Part shown: positions 1 through 18,019 of the stretch, piece after piece | How positions within the stretch are numbered: the first letter of the stretch is position 1 | Layout of the letters: each line of letters starts with the position of its first letter | Origin: Rhabditoides inermis | Lineage: Eukaryota; Nematoda; Chromadorea; Rhabditida; Rhabditidae | Assembly (NCBI GenBank): GCA_963966185.1 | Contig: CAWZYM010000308.1 | Location: 862,501 to 926,500, forward strand | Length of the DNA stretch: 64,000 nucleotides | Direction: 5' to 3' | Position numbers and translations under genes: made by a program | The notes under the pieces: generated by a model | The model's input: only the letters and a program-made list of their open reading frames with translations | Database searches by the model: none | What the model was told of the DNA's origin: nothing

Positions 1-2345
1 GTGGCAACAAGCGCGCGCTATTTCGGGATGTACGCGCCAAACTGTTTCCTGGTGATGGTGTCGCCTCGCTCTCTCGTGAGGGTGAGTTGATTCACGGGTC
101 GAGGGAGAAGGCGGAGCTGTTCGGAGAGTGCTTTGATGCGATCTTTTCGCAGCGAGGTCCTATCCCTGCGGGTGCGCCCCTTCCTTGTGCTGTCAGTCAG
201 CTCTCCATTATTGGACCGGTCCTAACATCGCGTTGCAATTGCAAGAAATCTTGCGATTACAAGAATTCTTGCAATGTAACGTTGTAATCGCAAGAATTCT
301 TGCATTGCAACTTGACATGTCAAGATTTCCTGCAATTGCAACGGATTGCATGAACCCCAAACTTGGGTAACTAAACCGAATCCAGATCACGGTCGCGCAT
401 GTGCGCGCGTCTAACATATCAGCGCGCAGCATGCGAGATCATACGGGTTTGCTAAATTGATAGCCCTTTCGATTAATGAACGATTTCTTCCGATAGCCCT
501 CATTCAGATGTATCAGACAAAATCATTATTTTGCGATCAGTTTCCTTAGATCGCGATTCCTTCTGGCGTTGCAAGAGGTCTTGCAATTGCTATGTTGTAA
601 CCGCAAGAATTCTTGCAATCGCAAGATTTCTTGTCATTGCAACGCGATGTTAGGACCGGCCCATTGAGATTTCGTACGCACATGTACACAAAACTATTTC
701 CAAACTAGCATCTAAAATGAACACGAGCCCTGACAATATTTCGCATGCCTTTTTGAAAAATACGGTTGATACGATTTCGGTCCCACTCTCTATTCTTTTT
801 TCAATGTCTACTTCCGTATGCAACGTCCCTGAGATTTGGAAACTGGCGTATATAAAACCTCTTTATAAAAAGGGGGCTCGTGATGATCCACTCAACTACC
901 GGCCTATCAGCCTTATAAGTAGTGTTGCGAAAGTTCTGGAACGCATATGCGTCAAGCAAATTACGGAATTTCTTGAGAGGAATTCGCTTCTCACACCTAG
1001 GCATTTTGGCTTTCGCAAGAATAGATCTACAAACGCTCAACTTATTGAGTGTCATAGTCACTGGTTGAAACACCTATCTAATGGAATGGTTATCGATTGT
1101 ATATACTTTGATTTCAAGAAGGCATTCGATACTATTAATCACAACTTGCTATACAAAAAGTTGCATTCGCTGGGAATTCGCGGTAACGTATTGGGATGGA
1201 TTAGAAGTTTCTTGACCGACCGTCGCCAACAAGTAATGGTCGGTGATGAGCTTTCCTCTCCACGGCTTGTCAACTGTGGTGTACCACAGGGGTCTTGCCT
1301 AGGTCCCATACTGTTCAATGTATATATTAATGATATCATCTCCAATCTTCCCGACTATGTTGAGTGTGCGCTTTACGCCGATGATTTGAAAATTTCCTTC
1401 GCATTTGATGCGAATGATCCTTCCGCCCAGCATAAATTTCAAGTGGCAATTTATTTAGTCGCATGGTGGTCTCTTCAGTGGGGTTTACGAATATCTACTC
1501 AGAAAACACAGATACTGCATATAGGACGTCGTAATCCCAGGCATGAGTATTCCGCACACGGCACAACTCTCGCCCCTGCCGATACTGTCAGGGATTTAGG
1601 CGTCTCTATCAGCAGTTCTCTTGTCTTTGACGATCACTATTCCAACATTGTTCAGAATACGCTTCACTCCATAAACGACTTTCTGCGCGTATATCGTACT
1701 CGCAATCTCACTGTTCTTAAAGTTGCATACGTAACCTATTTTCGGTGCAAACTTGAGTATTGTACAGAATTATGGAATCCTAAAGATGTGGGGTCGGTGA
1801 ATCTGATTGAGTCGGTACAGAGACATTTTACGCGCCGAATATGTCACCGTGCCGGCTTTTTCTCGCTCACTTATCCCCAACGCCTCCAGCTATTAGGTCT
1901 CCAAACGCTCGAAGAGCGACGCTTAATAAACGATATTGCGTATATTCATAAGGTTATGACTAATCGCACTAGTCTAGAGTATTCTGGCCTCTTCAACATT
2001 GTACCTTCCCGGTCTCGTGTTTCTCATGGGTGGCGCCTGATTCCTTGCTTTGACACAACTTTAAAGAGCAGCACGTTTTTCAGTAGGGTTTTTGCACTAT
2101 GGAACACACTCCCCAACAACATCATTTTATCTGCGAAACATCAAACAGTGAAATCGTACCTCCTAGATAACCCCCATTTGTTCCCTCCGTCCAAAATTAG
2201 ATGAGTGCTCATTTGGGAACCTGTGTTATCTGTTTTATCCTATTTTTGTGTTTATTTATTTTCCAATGCCGTATTCACTCTAATTATGTGTTTGTCCTGT
2301 GTTCATATATATAGTATACGCGGTAATAAATATTATTATTATTAA
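1..2345 (+). mobile_element. Non-LTR retrotransposon (LINE), ORF2 with reverse transcriptase, 5' end outside window
   Basis: The frame that reads from base 3 (linker region before the RT, e.g. KLFPGDGVASLS) continues after the MITE insertion into an open frame ending at 2204. The RT core is clear: NYRPISL, the motif-A block FDFKKAFDTINH, GVPQGSCLGPILFNVYIND and the catalytic YADD (in ALYADDLKI). The C-terminal part has the usual post-RT region. The short 3' UTR ends in TAATAAATATTATTATTATT, a LINE-style tail. This is the Jockey/CR1/I-like type; the exact clade cannot be fixed by eye. Apart from the 450-bp insertion, no stop was seen in the RT part, so the copy was probably recently active. 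The endonuclease domain would lie upstream of base 1. It sits upstream of the first visible exon of the channel gene, probably inside one of its introns. Confidence 0.9.
213..662. mobile_element. MITE with terminal inverted repeats inserted in the LINE
   Basis: The ends are inverted copies: GGACCGGTCCTAACATCGCG at 213-232 and its near-perfect reverse complement ending at 662. A 3-bp ATT is present on both flanks (210-212 and 663-665), a possible target duplication. The interior carries several copies of the palindrome GCAAGAATTCTTGC and no transposase-sized frame. Element plus duplication is 453 bp, a multiple of three, but internal stops still break the LINE frame. Confidence 0.85.
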
Positions 2346-2441
2346 AACATCGAACAGACGCAGGAAAAAAGAGCTTTTTGCAAAAATATAAAAATGCATT
2401 TACGAAATATGTCATTTACATACATAATATGCAAATTGCAG

Positions 2442-5400
2442 TTCTTCCTCCATCAACGAGTTGCGTGAGGAGAAGATCACTCTGGGGATCACTACTCTCC
2501 TGTCCATGTCCATTCTCATATTCATGGTGTCCGACAAGATGCCCTCCACATCCAGCTTCATTCCACTCATCGGTACGTGGTCTTGATGTTTCATAGCAAC
2601 AACATTGGTATTTTTTCATTATAGTTATTGACTATAACTAGACAAGTGTGAAAAGTTTGCCACTTTTGGGGGGAAAATAAGTGTGGATGAGTTGTTGTTG
2701 TTGCACGGTTTGACTTGGCTTTCTATAAGTATAGAAAAGGTGCGCACTTTCAGCCTCACGTGTTTCCTGAATATGTCTATTTGTTTTGCGTTGCACGCTT
2801 GGCTTCCGTTTTTGCAGCAATCCAGGAAGCAGAAACACGTTGTCCTTTCCACACCACACTCTCTCTACTCTCTACGTGCATAATTGATAATTGGAGTGCC
2901 GCACTCTCTCAGAAAACAACAAGTCGACAATATAACGCCATAGTGCATGAGTGGGCATTGTAAACAATGCAATTGTAATGTATGAACGTACAACAACACA
3001 TTGTAGTTGCTGTATGAACGTTCGTAGTTATGCAAATTCAGAAGGGTCTTTATCAAAATGGAAAGGTTGGGAGTGTCGGGACATTCTAGAAGAAAACCAA
3101 TATTGACACACACAAACAAAATTATTTCACATTTCAGGCTGGTTCTACACGTGTATGATACTGTTGATTTCGTTCTCGACGCTCGCTGCATCTATGGTCA
3201 TCTACATTCAGAAACAGGCAGGATTTTTTTTTAATTTTATATTAGTTTCAAAAGTTAGGTTAGTTCCAGAAACGAAGTATTGTAAAAGATGCAACGTAAA
3301 TAGCAGATATTAAACAATGTATTCCGTGACTGTGAGCTGTGAAAATCTGAAACCTAGTTGGGGTCCATGTTATACGCGCTTTTAGTATACATAGTATTTT
3401 TACGGTGTAGTTTTACGGTGTGGCAAAAGTAGAAAACATTCGCCGCTGCAAACAAAGACGATTAACTGAGTGAGTGAATCGTATTTACATACAATGTTTG
3501 TGTATGTGTGCGAGAGAGAAGTGTCTAGGGCAATGAACGAAAGTGTGTTCTAGCGAAACCTGGTTCACAGCCCGAGTACACACTATTTTCGGAGTACACT
3601 AGATTAGTCGGGCCTATTTGCTCTTTTCTACAAAATTACCGGAAATTTTGAAAGAAAGAAAAATCTTTGCAGGGTATTCTGGGTAAGCCGCCTGCCGCTT
3701 CTACCATGCGTTGGGCGCGCGTCATAGGCCGGATGATACGCATGGAACTCCCCCTCGTCATGAAACAGGCATACGCCGCCAAGGCACGGGTGAGACGGCA
3801 CGTCGATCGATTGCCACTGTATTCGATCAATCGATTGATTACTAACCATTGTTCCATTCACAGAACTCACGCACTCAGAAGAAGAAGGTTAGCCGCGTTG
3901 ATCCCACTTTCTCTCTGTTTAGTTATACTGTACTTTGCACTAACTGTAGATATACAGTATACATCGTGATCTGTCCGTGACCTGTCTCTTCTAGTCTGAT
4001 TCCTGTCTTTCTAGTCTCTAGATCTTAGCATGGACTGTCCTGTATACGTACTATACGGTATTCGGGCTACTGTAATGTGAATTTGTTTCAGGAGGAGAAG
4101 ATGCGCCGGCGCAACAGGAAAGAGTCCATCTGGCAGAAGTGGTACAAGATAGGCAAGGAGGCGGCAAAGGTTTGCGCGAGTGGAACGGACCCTTACTGGT
4201 TTACTGGTTTACTACTGTAACTAACTTACTAACAAGTACTAAGTACCTTGCCGTGGCCCGGTCCTAACCCATTCACCCCCGCAACTTCAGCTTCAGAACA
4301 ACAACGCGGGGCCTGGAGTCAAGAAGGCGAATGGGATACAGTCGGATTCCCTGTCTGACGACGGTCAAAGGAAGATCACCATATCCGACGAGATCAATAT
4401 CGGTAGCGATTTATCGATTTATTGATGTTCTATTTTACTTTCTATATGTCTAACACTTCCAGTTTCATTCGTATTGCCCGGACTATCTGACGGTAGATAG
4501 GATTTCTATTTCACTAGTTTGAAACAATTATAGTCATAGACCACACTGTTATGTGTTATAGCGTGTGCCTGCTGTTTTTTCTCTCACACATCAACGATTA
4601 CGAGTGTCATTTTTGTCTCACCTATACCAGAGTGCTCACCTCACACAGTAATCAATCAGCGTTAATCTGGATCTAACTAACCCCGCTCACCTTCTGTTTC
4701 AGTATCGGAGAACCTGCTCACACGCCACTCGGACTCGTATCCAAACGTGATGGACGACAACACGGCGGGCTCGCCTCCCCGAGGTATCACGATCCGTGTG
4801 CAGGCTCCGCCCCCGCTGACCCCGCCCACTCCTCGGGTGACGCTGAACGGTGGTCAGCGAGTGCACTCCATGCACTCCCTCAACCACCTCCATCCCTACT
4901 GCAACTCCACCGCTGGACTGCTCGCATGTGTGTCATTCAGCTAATCTCCTTGTTTGTTTGTTTGTTTGTTTTTCTAACCGGCTTATTGGCTTACCGTATT
5001 CCCGACCGGAGTGTGTTGCCGTGCGTTTGGAGTGAGAATGGCGTGCGTACTTTCATTCGTTTCTTAGATCGACCTTATCTGCACAACTAGATAGATTACA
5101 CTGTAATCACACACGGGCACGGACACGTATAAAACTAGAAAATAATATTCGTCATTTTGATCGGACCGTAGTATTTTATTCGTTCCAGCCGAGCCGGATG
5201 ATTTCTATCCAGTGGAGGAGTATCCGGACGAATACATTCCCCGGCCAGGACTCAGAAAGTGAGTTTTGAGAAAACAAAATCACTTTCATTGATGAATCAA
5301 TGATCAATTCTCAAGATTCTTGCAGTTTCAGAATATCGCCCAGATACCGTAGTCTATTCAAGTAAGCGCGAACAATGTTTATTACCTCCTGCAACCCTAT

Positions 5401-5876
5401 GATAACCTCTTGGTCGGATTGTCGTCGTTTCGAATAGAATACAAAAATCGATTTTTCAAAAGATAAAAATCAATAATTTCAGAGCGAGCACATCTCCGAG
5501 TTTCGACAGTATGCTACGAACAAGTATACAGCTGCCGCCTCTCGAATGTGAGTGCGGCCTATTCGGACATGGAACACGTTTCACTACTGGCTTTAATTGT
5601 TTACATGATTTTGAAACAACAATGAATCTTTAGTAGATGTTGTACAAAAATAGTCGCTTTCCTTTGAATCATGAAAAACAGACGCAACATGGTATAAAAG
5701 TAACATAACAAATTGAGAAGGAAACACATACTTACGTAATCAAATTTTCAGTAGCATCTCCGCGCACGCATCAGCGGAACATGGCTGAGCTAGAGTTCGA
5801 CTGGCTAGCGGCGGTAGTCGAGAGGTTGGATATTTCTCTCTTTCCATCCCTCTCTCCCTCTCTCTCTCTTCCTCTC

Positions 5877-5921
<45 letters not shown>

Positions 5922-6759
5922 GCACGCTCTTTCAGGTTGTTTTTGATCGCATTCCTGATAGCCTTCATGTTCATGTCGTTTGGCATCAATGGACTAGGAT
6001 TGTACTATTGGTACACGGCCAAGGTGGGTCTTCTGCATATATGTATGTCTGTGTGTCCCTTCGTCCATTGTCCCCAGTCCCCAGTCCTCAGTCCCTTCTC
6101 CTATGAATGTGGAACTGTACTCAACTCAAAAGTGTCTCTCTTATTGAACTGTGTTTTGCGTACAGTATCCGCTTGTCATGTCTCGCACTCACACACCGTC
6201 ACTGCACCAATGCATGTAACCCTTCCCTGGAACAATCACTGCTGGCCGAGCACCCCGTCCTCTCTCTCCCACTATCCCTCCCTCCCTAAAGCACCGTAAC
6301 CTACCGTAACCCCGTGCCGCATTCTAGCAACTGCGACTCCATCCGGATTAGAGAGAGAGCGTGACTAACACCACCAGCCGAGCTCACCGCAGCACCAGAG
6401 GGAGCACCAGCCGCGGGGAACCAGCGAACCAAGTGTTGCTTGCAGCTCTAGAGCGTTCTCACTCCACACTGCCCCCGGTGTCATCCCGACTCACATACGT
6501 TCACATATAGAGTGGTCCGGTAACCGCGTGACTCGCTTCCTGTCTGTCTGTCTGTCTGTCCTCCCAGCCGTCTCTCCTGTCGCTTGTGTGTTCCTGTTGT
6601 CAGAGTGCCTTCATGTGTTGTTGTCTACAGATGGTGGAAGATGGAACCATGTCCTCGGACCAGACGACCTTCTACAATCCATCTCAGTGGTCCCACATCT
6701 ATAGATACCTCCAAGCTGTCACTGACTCCAATGTCGCCACCGACTACATCGTCGAGTAG
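2442..6759 (+). CDS. Nicotinic-type Cys-loop ligand-gated ion channel subunit, 3' part (ACR family)
   Basis: This is a pentameric, acetylcholine-type cation channel subunit of the plasma membrane. Exons: 2442-2572, 3138-3217, 3673-3789, 3864-3887, 4092-4169, 4291-4402, 4703-4927, 5189-5258, 5332-5361, 5483-5547, 5752-5824, 5936-6023, 6631-6759; phases agree throughout, giving 406 codons plus a stop. The first exon holds the pore helix M2 (EKITLGITTLLSMSILIFMV, then DKMPSTSSFIPLIG), the second M3, and the exon at 5936 M4. Between them is a long intracellular loop of about 240 residues with basic and proline-rich stretches. The extracellular ligand-binding domain and M1 must lie upstream of the window. 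Two exons are only 24 and 30 nt. The intron after 3217 needs a GC donor. The M2 sequence reminds me of the DEG-3/ACR-23 group, but that is only an impression. A poly(A) signal AATAAA lies at 7023-7028. Confidence 0.85.
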
Positions 6760-7486
6760 GTGGTGGTACCTTTGAGCTGTTGGTGGTCCCTCTATCTCCC
6801 CTCTCTCTCCTCTCTCTCTCTGTGCATTCTCTCATCTCTCATGATGTGTTCGGTGTGTGTGATTGAAGCCTTCATTGAAACGTTTGTCTTCGAGTTATTG
6901 ATGTATTGATTGATTGTATTTTGATTTATGATGTCATTTATTTGTTAGCAGGTTGCGGTCTGTACATACGATTGATAAACTTCTACCATTACGGTGTTTG
7001 GGAAACTGATTGTTGTTTCCGGAATAAATTGTTTGCGCTAGAAAACGGAATGAAAATCCACTTTCACAACCGTAAATAACATCGTAAAGCAATTACGGAT
7101 CGACTGATCTTGAAACGTATAGAAAATACAACGTATCAATCACTGACCGCGCGGAACCCGTTCCCGATCCTGAAACGTATTGACACCTGCAACGCCGGGA
7201 TTCCCGTTTCCCTCCCTCTTCCTCATATTCAAATGAACAGCACTTGTGTGGTGCGAAAGGAGAGAGAGAGGGGAGATAGAGAGGGGGGAGAGGGGGGGGG
7301 GGGAGAGGGGGGGGGAGAGAGGCTGACCGGTTCGGAACCGGCGGTAGGTTGCGCAATGCCTGAAGGGATATAGACAGGTTGCCCGCCCATGTCTCCATTT
7401 CACATTTCTCACATCTCACTCCCCCTTGGCATCCCGACTTGGCATGCAGACGACCACACATACCAGTTCTCTGTTCCAGTGTCCAG

Positions 7487-7535
<49 letters not shown>

Positions 7536-7968
7536 TCCTTATCCATCGCTGTTTCTTCTTCTTCCCGGGAGCCGCGCGAAAGACTGCATAGTATTTTCCT
7601 AATTCGATTCTATTTTGGGGGAAGCCAGAAAGACGCGTGAAGTCGTTGCTATGATCTCATACATTCTCCAATGTCCATTTCATTTCACTGTTTTGCGTTT
7701 CATTTCCAAATTTCGTGTAGTGATCGAGTGGTAATTTGATTATTTGAGTTGAGCAGATGACTATGACTACTTACTTCTAATCTTCACACTCTCAGCCGTA
7801 TTATAGTCTCTGAGCGTCCCTCTTTCTTTTTTTAATCCAAATTCTTCCTAAATTCCGTTTCAAATGTTTTTGTTCGCTGTGTTTCATGCACATTCTCGCA
7901 TCACTTTGACGCTTACTCGTTCTGATACGAAGTCTTCAATCCTTGTGTGTCAGATGTCGTCGTGAAAG
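6760..7968. other. 3' UTR and intergenic region
   Basis: This holds the 3' UTR of the channel gene, with AATAAA at 7023, then purine-rich tracts (G-rich and GA repeats at 7258-7322, (GA)n at 7491-7535). The last stretch should hold the promoter and 5' UTR of the peptidase gene. No supported coding region was seen. Confidence 0.6.
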
Positions 7969-14004
<6,036 letters not shown>

Positions 14005-14804
14005 ACGTACTAGTAACTTGTATTATACTTTTTATTAATTTATTGATCATTGATGACTTGTTATGATATTAGCGTTGTGTCTTGATGTAAGCATTTGATT
14101 GTACTACCTGTCAATTATATGTTCTCTATTTAATTATTCATTTATAATTATATTGACTGTTTTATGAGGGTGCTGCCATCACATTGATAGGTCAGCTACA
14201 GAGCTTTACGTGCAATGTATATTTATTGTATTCACAAAAATAAAGCACTTCATGTGGTAACTTTGCAATAATCTTTATCATACTTCATAATCACTTTTAA
14301 TGAACAAACAATTCGAATTGCCGCAATGAAATGCAAAGAAAAATATACTGAAAAGAGAATAGACTGAAGAGAATACCGCGCCACAATTTTGATTGGAAAT
14401 AATAAAGCGCAGTATTCTCCTCTCACAACTATTACCGAAAAGTGAGGCAGTAGAAATAACGAAAACAACAAATCAGCAAGTGAGACACGGGGAAAAATAG
14501 ACTCTGATAGGAGAAAAAGAGAGGGGATCTACTCGACTCACCTTACCGGGAAGTAATTCGGCCAGCTGAAAAGAAAGAGAGAACCAAGAATACGCGCGAC
14601 ATTGAAATTGAGTGGAAGTAGTATTTTAAATAACTCTCTGCGTGAATATATGATTTATGTACTACCTGAAATCGAAAAACCAACCCGCAGAGACTTATTA
14701 AAAAGTGCGTTCGAAATGGCGTGTGTTCCTGGTTCTACTTACTAACGACTAACCAACAGTTTGGGGGAGAGGGTTTGATTCAAGAAGGCAACAGTATAAC
14801 AAAT
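14005..14804. other. 3' UTR and intergenic region
   Basis: AT-rich sequence containing the peptidase 3' UTR and poly(A) signal (14239-14244). On the minus strand an isolated acceptor and donor flank about 20 nt near 14550-14572, but nothing links to it. No gene was recognised. Confidence 0.5.
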
Positions 14805-15404
14805 TATCTTTTAAAAGTACTTCCGTAAAAAGTGTTGTTTGTGTTAACCTGATTCAAGAAAAGCGCATGCATATATTATTAATTTTCGAAAAATCAAATC
14901 GTAAACACCTGAACATGAAAACTAACACAAACTTGCTCTTTCAAACGAATATAGAATAGTTACACGTAACATTCAGAATAATACGATTGTTTTGTTTGTT
15001 TAGTGTTTTTTGCGGTTTATTATTTATGGTTTATCAGTAAAATAAAATGTTATTCGTGATGTTGTTTGACTCAATGTTTCAGGTATAAAAATGTCAAAAA
15101 AATAAAACATGGAATTATTCAACATTAATTATTCAAAAATTATTCAACGTTTTGAAAGAGCAAGTTTGTGTTAGTTTTCATGTTCAGGTGTTTACGATTT
15201 GATTTTTCGAAAATTAATAATATATGCATGCGCTTTTCTTGAATCAGGTTAACACAAACAACACTTTTTACGGAAGTACTTTTAAAAGATAATATATGTC
15301 CTTTTGTTGAATTTCATAGAAATTTTCTCTCTCGTCTTCATACATGTAACATGTTCTTCTCTCATTATTTCATCAATTTCATTTCAAATTTATTCGATAT
15401 TTTC

Positions 15405-17395
15405 TCGTTCTCTCGTTCTCTCCTTCCATTCCTTCCCTCCTTCTCTCCTTCTTTCCTTCTCTCCTCCTCTCCTTTCCTCCTTCTCTCCTCCCATTCCTTC
15501 CCTCCTTCTCTCCTTCTCCCCTTCTCTCCTCCTCTCCTCCTCTCCTTCCCTCCTTCCTTCCTTCCCTCCTTCTTTCCTTCTCTCTTTCTCTCGTTCTCTC
15601 TTTCTCTCGTTCTCTCTTTCTCTCGTTCTCTCGTTATCCCTTTCTCTCTTTCTCTCGTTCTCTAGTTCTCTCGTTCTCTCGTTCTCTCTTTCTCCCTTTC
15701 TCTCTTTTCTCTCTTTCTCTCGTTCTCTCTTTTCTCTCTTTTCTCTCTTTCTCTCGTTCTCTCTTTCTCTCGTTCTCTCGTTCTCTCGTTCTCTCGTTCT
15801 CTCGTTCTCTCGTTCTCTCGTTCTCTCCGTCTCTCCGTCTCTCCTTCTCTCCTTCCCTCCTTCCCCCCTTCTCCCTTTCTCTCTTTCTCTCGTTCTCTCG
15901 TTCTCTCGTTATCTAGTTCTCTCGTTATTTCGTTTTCTCTTTCTCTCGTTCTCTCGTTCTCTCGTTCTCTCGTTCTCTCGTTCTCTCGTTCTCTCGTTCT
16001 CGCGTGTCTCCTTCTCTTCTTCTCTCCTTCCCTCCTTCCCTCCTTCTCCCTTTCTCTTTTTCTCTAGTTCTCCAGTTCTCTCTTTCTCTCGTTCTCTCTT
16101 TCTCTCTTTCTCTCTTTCTCTCGTTCTCTCGTTCTCTCGTTCTCTCGTTCTCTCGTTTCTCGTTCTCTCGTTCTCTCGTTTTCTCCGTCTCTCCGTCTCT
16201 CCTTCTCTTCTTCCCTCCTTCCCTCCTACCACCCTCCTTCTCTCTTTCTCTCGTTCTCTCGTTCTCTAGTTATATCGTTCTCTCTTTCTTTCGTTCTCTC
16301 TTTCTCTTGTTCTCTCTTTCTCTCGTTTTCTCGTTCTCTCGTTCTCTCGTTCTCTCTTTATCTCGTTCTCTCTTTCTATCCTTCTCTCGTTCTCTCGTTC
16401 TCTCGTTCTCTCGTTCTCTCCGTCTCTCCTTCTCTTCTTCCCTCCTTCTCTCCTTCTCTCTTTCTCTCTTTCTCTCGTTCTCTCGTTTTCTCGTTCTCTC
16501 GTTCTCTCGTTCTCTCGTTGTCTCGTTGTCTCGTTGTCTCGTTCTCTCGTTGTCTCGTTCTCTCCTTCTTTCCTTCCCTCCTTCCCGCCTTCTCACTTTC
16601 TCTCTTTCTCTCGTTCTCTAGTTCTCTCGTTATATCGTTCTCTCTTTCCCTCGTTTTCTCTTTCTATCGGTTTCTCTTTCTCTCGTTCTCTCATTATCTC
16701 TTTCTCTCTTTCTCTCTTTCTCTCTTTCTCTCTTTCTCTCTTTCTCTCTTTCTCTCTTTCTCTCTTTCTCTCTTTCTCTCTTTCTCTTTTTTCTCTAGTT
16801 CTCTCCTTCTCTCCTTCTCTTCTTCTCTCCATCCCTCCTTCCCTCCTTCTCCCTTTCTCTCTTTCTCTCGTTCTCTAGCTCTCTCGTTATATCGTTCTCT
16901 CTTTCTCTCGTTTTCTCTTTCTCTCGTTTTCTCGTTTTCTCGTTCTCTCTTTCTCTCTTTCTCTCCTTCCCTCCTTCCCTCCTCCTCCCATTCTCTCTTT
17001 CTCTCGTTCTCTAATTCTCTCGTTATATCGTTCTCGCTTTCTCTCGTTCTCTCTTTATCTCTTTCTCTCTTTCTCTCTTTCTTTCGTTCTCTAGTTCTCT
17101 CGTTCTCTCTTTCTATCCTTCTCTTCTTCTCTCCATCCCTCCTTCTCCCTTTCTCTCTTTCTCTCGTTCTCTAGCTCTCTCGTTCTCTTTTTATATCTTT
17201 CTCTCTTTCTCTGGTTCTCTCGTTCTCTCGTTCTCTCTTTCTATCCTTCTCTCGTTCTCTCGTTCTCTCGTTCTCTCCGTCTCTCCTTCCCTCCTTCCCT
17301 CCTCTCTTTTTCTCCTTTTCTCTCGTTATATCGTTCTCTCGTTCTCTCGTTCTCTCGTTCTCTCGTTCTCTCTTTCTCTCTTTCTCTCTCCCCTT
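15405..17395. repeat. About 2 kb pyrimidine satellite (CTCGTT/CTCTTT/CTCCTT units)
   Basis: This is almost pure C and T on the plus strand in 6-bp-type units TCTCGT, TCTCTT and CCTTCC arranged in blocks. Long Ser/Phe/Leu frames through it, and Glu/Arg frames on the other strand, are artefacts of composition. Confidence 0.95.
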
Positions 17396-17525
17396 ACTAA
17401 ATTCCTACTGATCGCAGCCACCAAAGTACATCTGTCTCTCTCCAAACAGCGTGCTCTCTCGCGTGCTCTCGCGCTCGCCCGCCAGCAGAGGGCTAGCTAT
17501 CAGCTAGCGTGACTGGAAACGACAC

Positions 17526-17560
17526 CCACCCACCCACCCACCCACCCACCCACCCACACG
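17526..17560. repeat. (CCCA)n microsatellite
   Basis: About eight tandem CCCA units. Confidence 0.9.
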
Positions 17561-18019
17561 CTGGCCTTTCGCCTAGTGCGAGTGCGAGATCGCTCATAAC
17601 TTCTTTCGGAGAAAAGATACAAAGATGCCGTCAATTAGTGATCTGCCCTACGGAACCGTGCGAATCTAACTAACATAAATTGGAAGACTTCACATTGTTG
17701 CTAACATGTCCTTTGGATATCGCTACTTGAAAATTCTGGCGCGAGCCTTATTTTAACCCAAGAGAGAGGGCGCTGCGCGCCCTCTCTAATAGTCAACAAT
17801 TGAAAGCTAGCGAACACCCACAAAACGAAACAAACACAAAATCAACAGAAAACATCGAAGAAACGAGAGAAGACGACGAATCGGACCTGAAAACCAATTC
17901 ATAAAAGAATCATAAAGCAAGTATTCTATAAAAACCACAAACACGGCGATCGAAAACAAGGCAATGAATTTATTCATAATCTCTTTATCGATCATCACAC
18001 ACTGAGAGAGAGAACATGT

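Larger units (their letters stand above)
14805..17790 (+). mobile_element. Candidate Helitron-like element: 5' hairpin, pyrimidine satellite cargo, 3' hairpin
   Basis: A 5' hairpin (14805-15292, arms about 140 bp) starts TATCTTTTAAAAGTACTTCC and ends in the inverse. It shares this terminus, and the following AATATATGTCCTTTTGTTGA-like stretch, with the elements at 50630, 56557 and 57188. At 17761-17786 a perfect GC-rich hairpin (GAGAGGGCGC-tgc-GCGCCCTCTC) is followed by TAAT, matching the 3' end arrangement of the 50630 element; just upstream both also share an ATTCTRGCGCG...TTAAC.CAA block. Joining the two ends into one element is inference, since 2 kb of satellite lies between. Confidence 0.5.

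Noticed and set aside
14541..14575. Isolated mini-exon on the minus strand
   Set aside because: An acceptor and donor frame about 20 nt, but no neighbouring exon or gene continues it.
15304..16621. Ser/Phe/Leu-rich open frames of 200-320 codons, and Arg/Glu frames on the other strand
   Set aside because: They only reflect the pyrimidine satellite; all frames are open there and no start context, splice structure or domain is visible.
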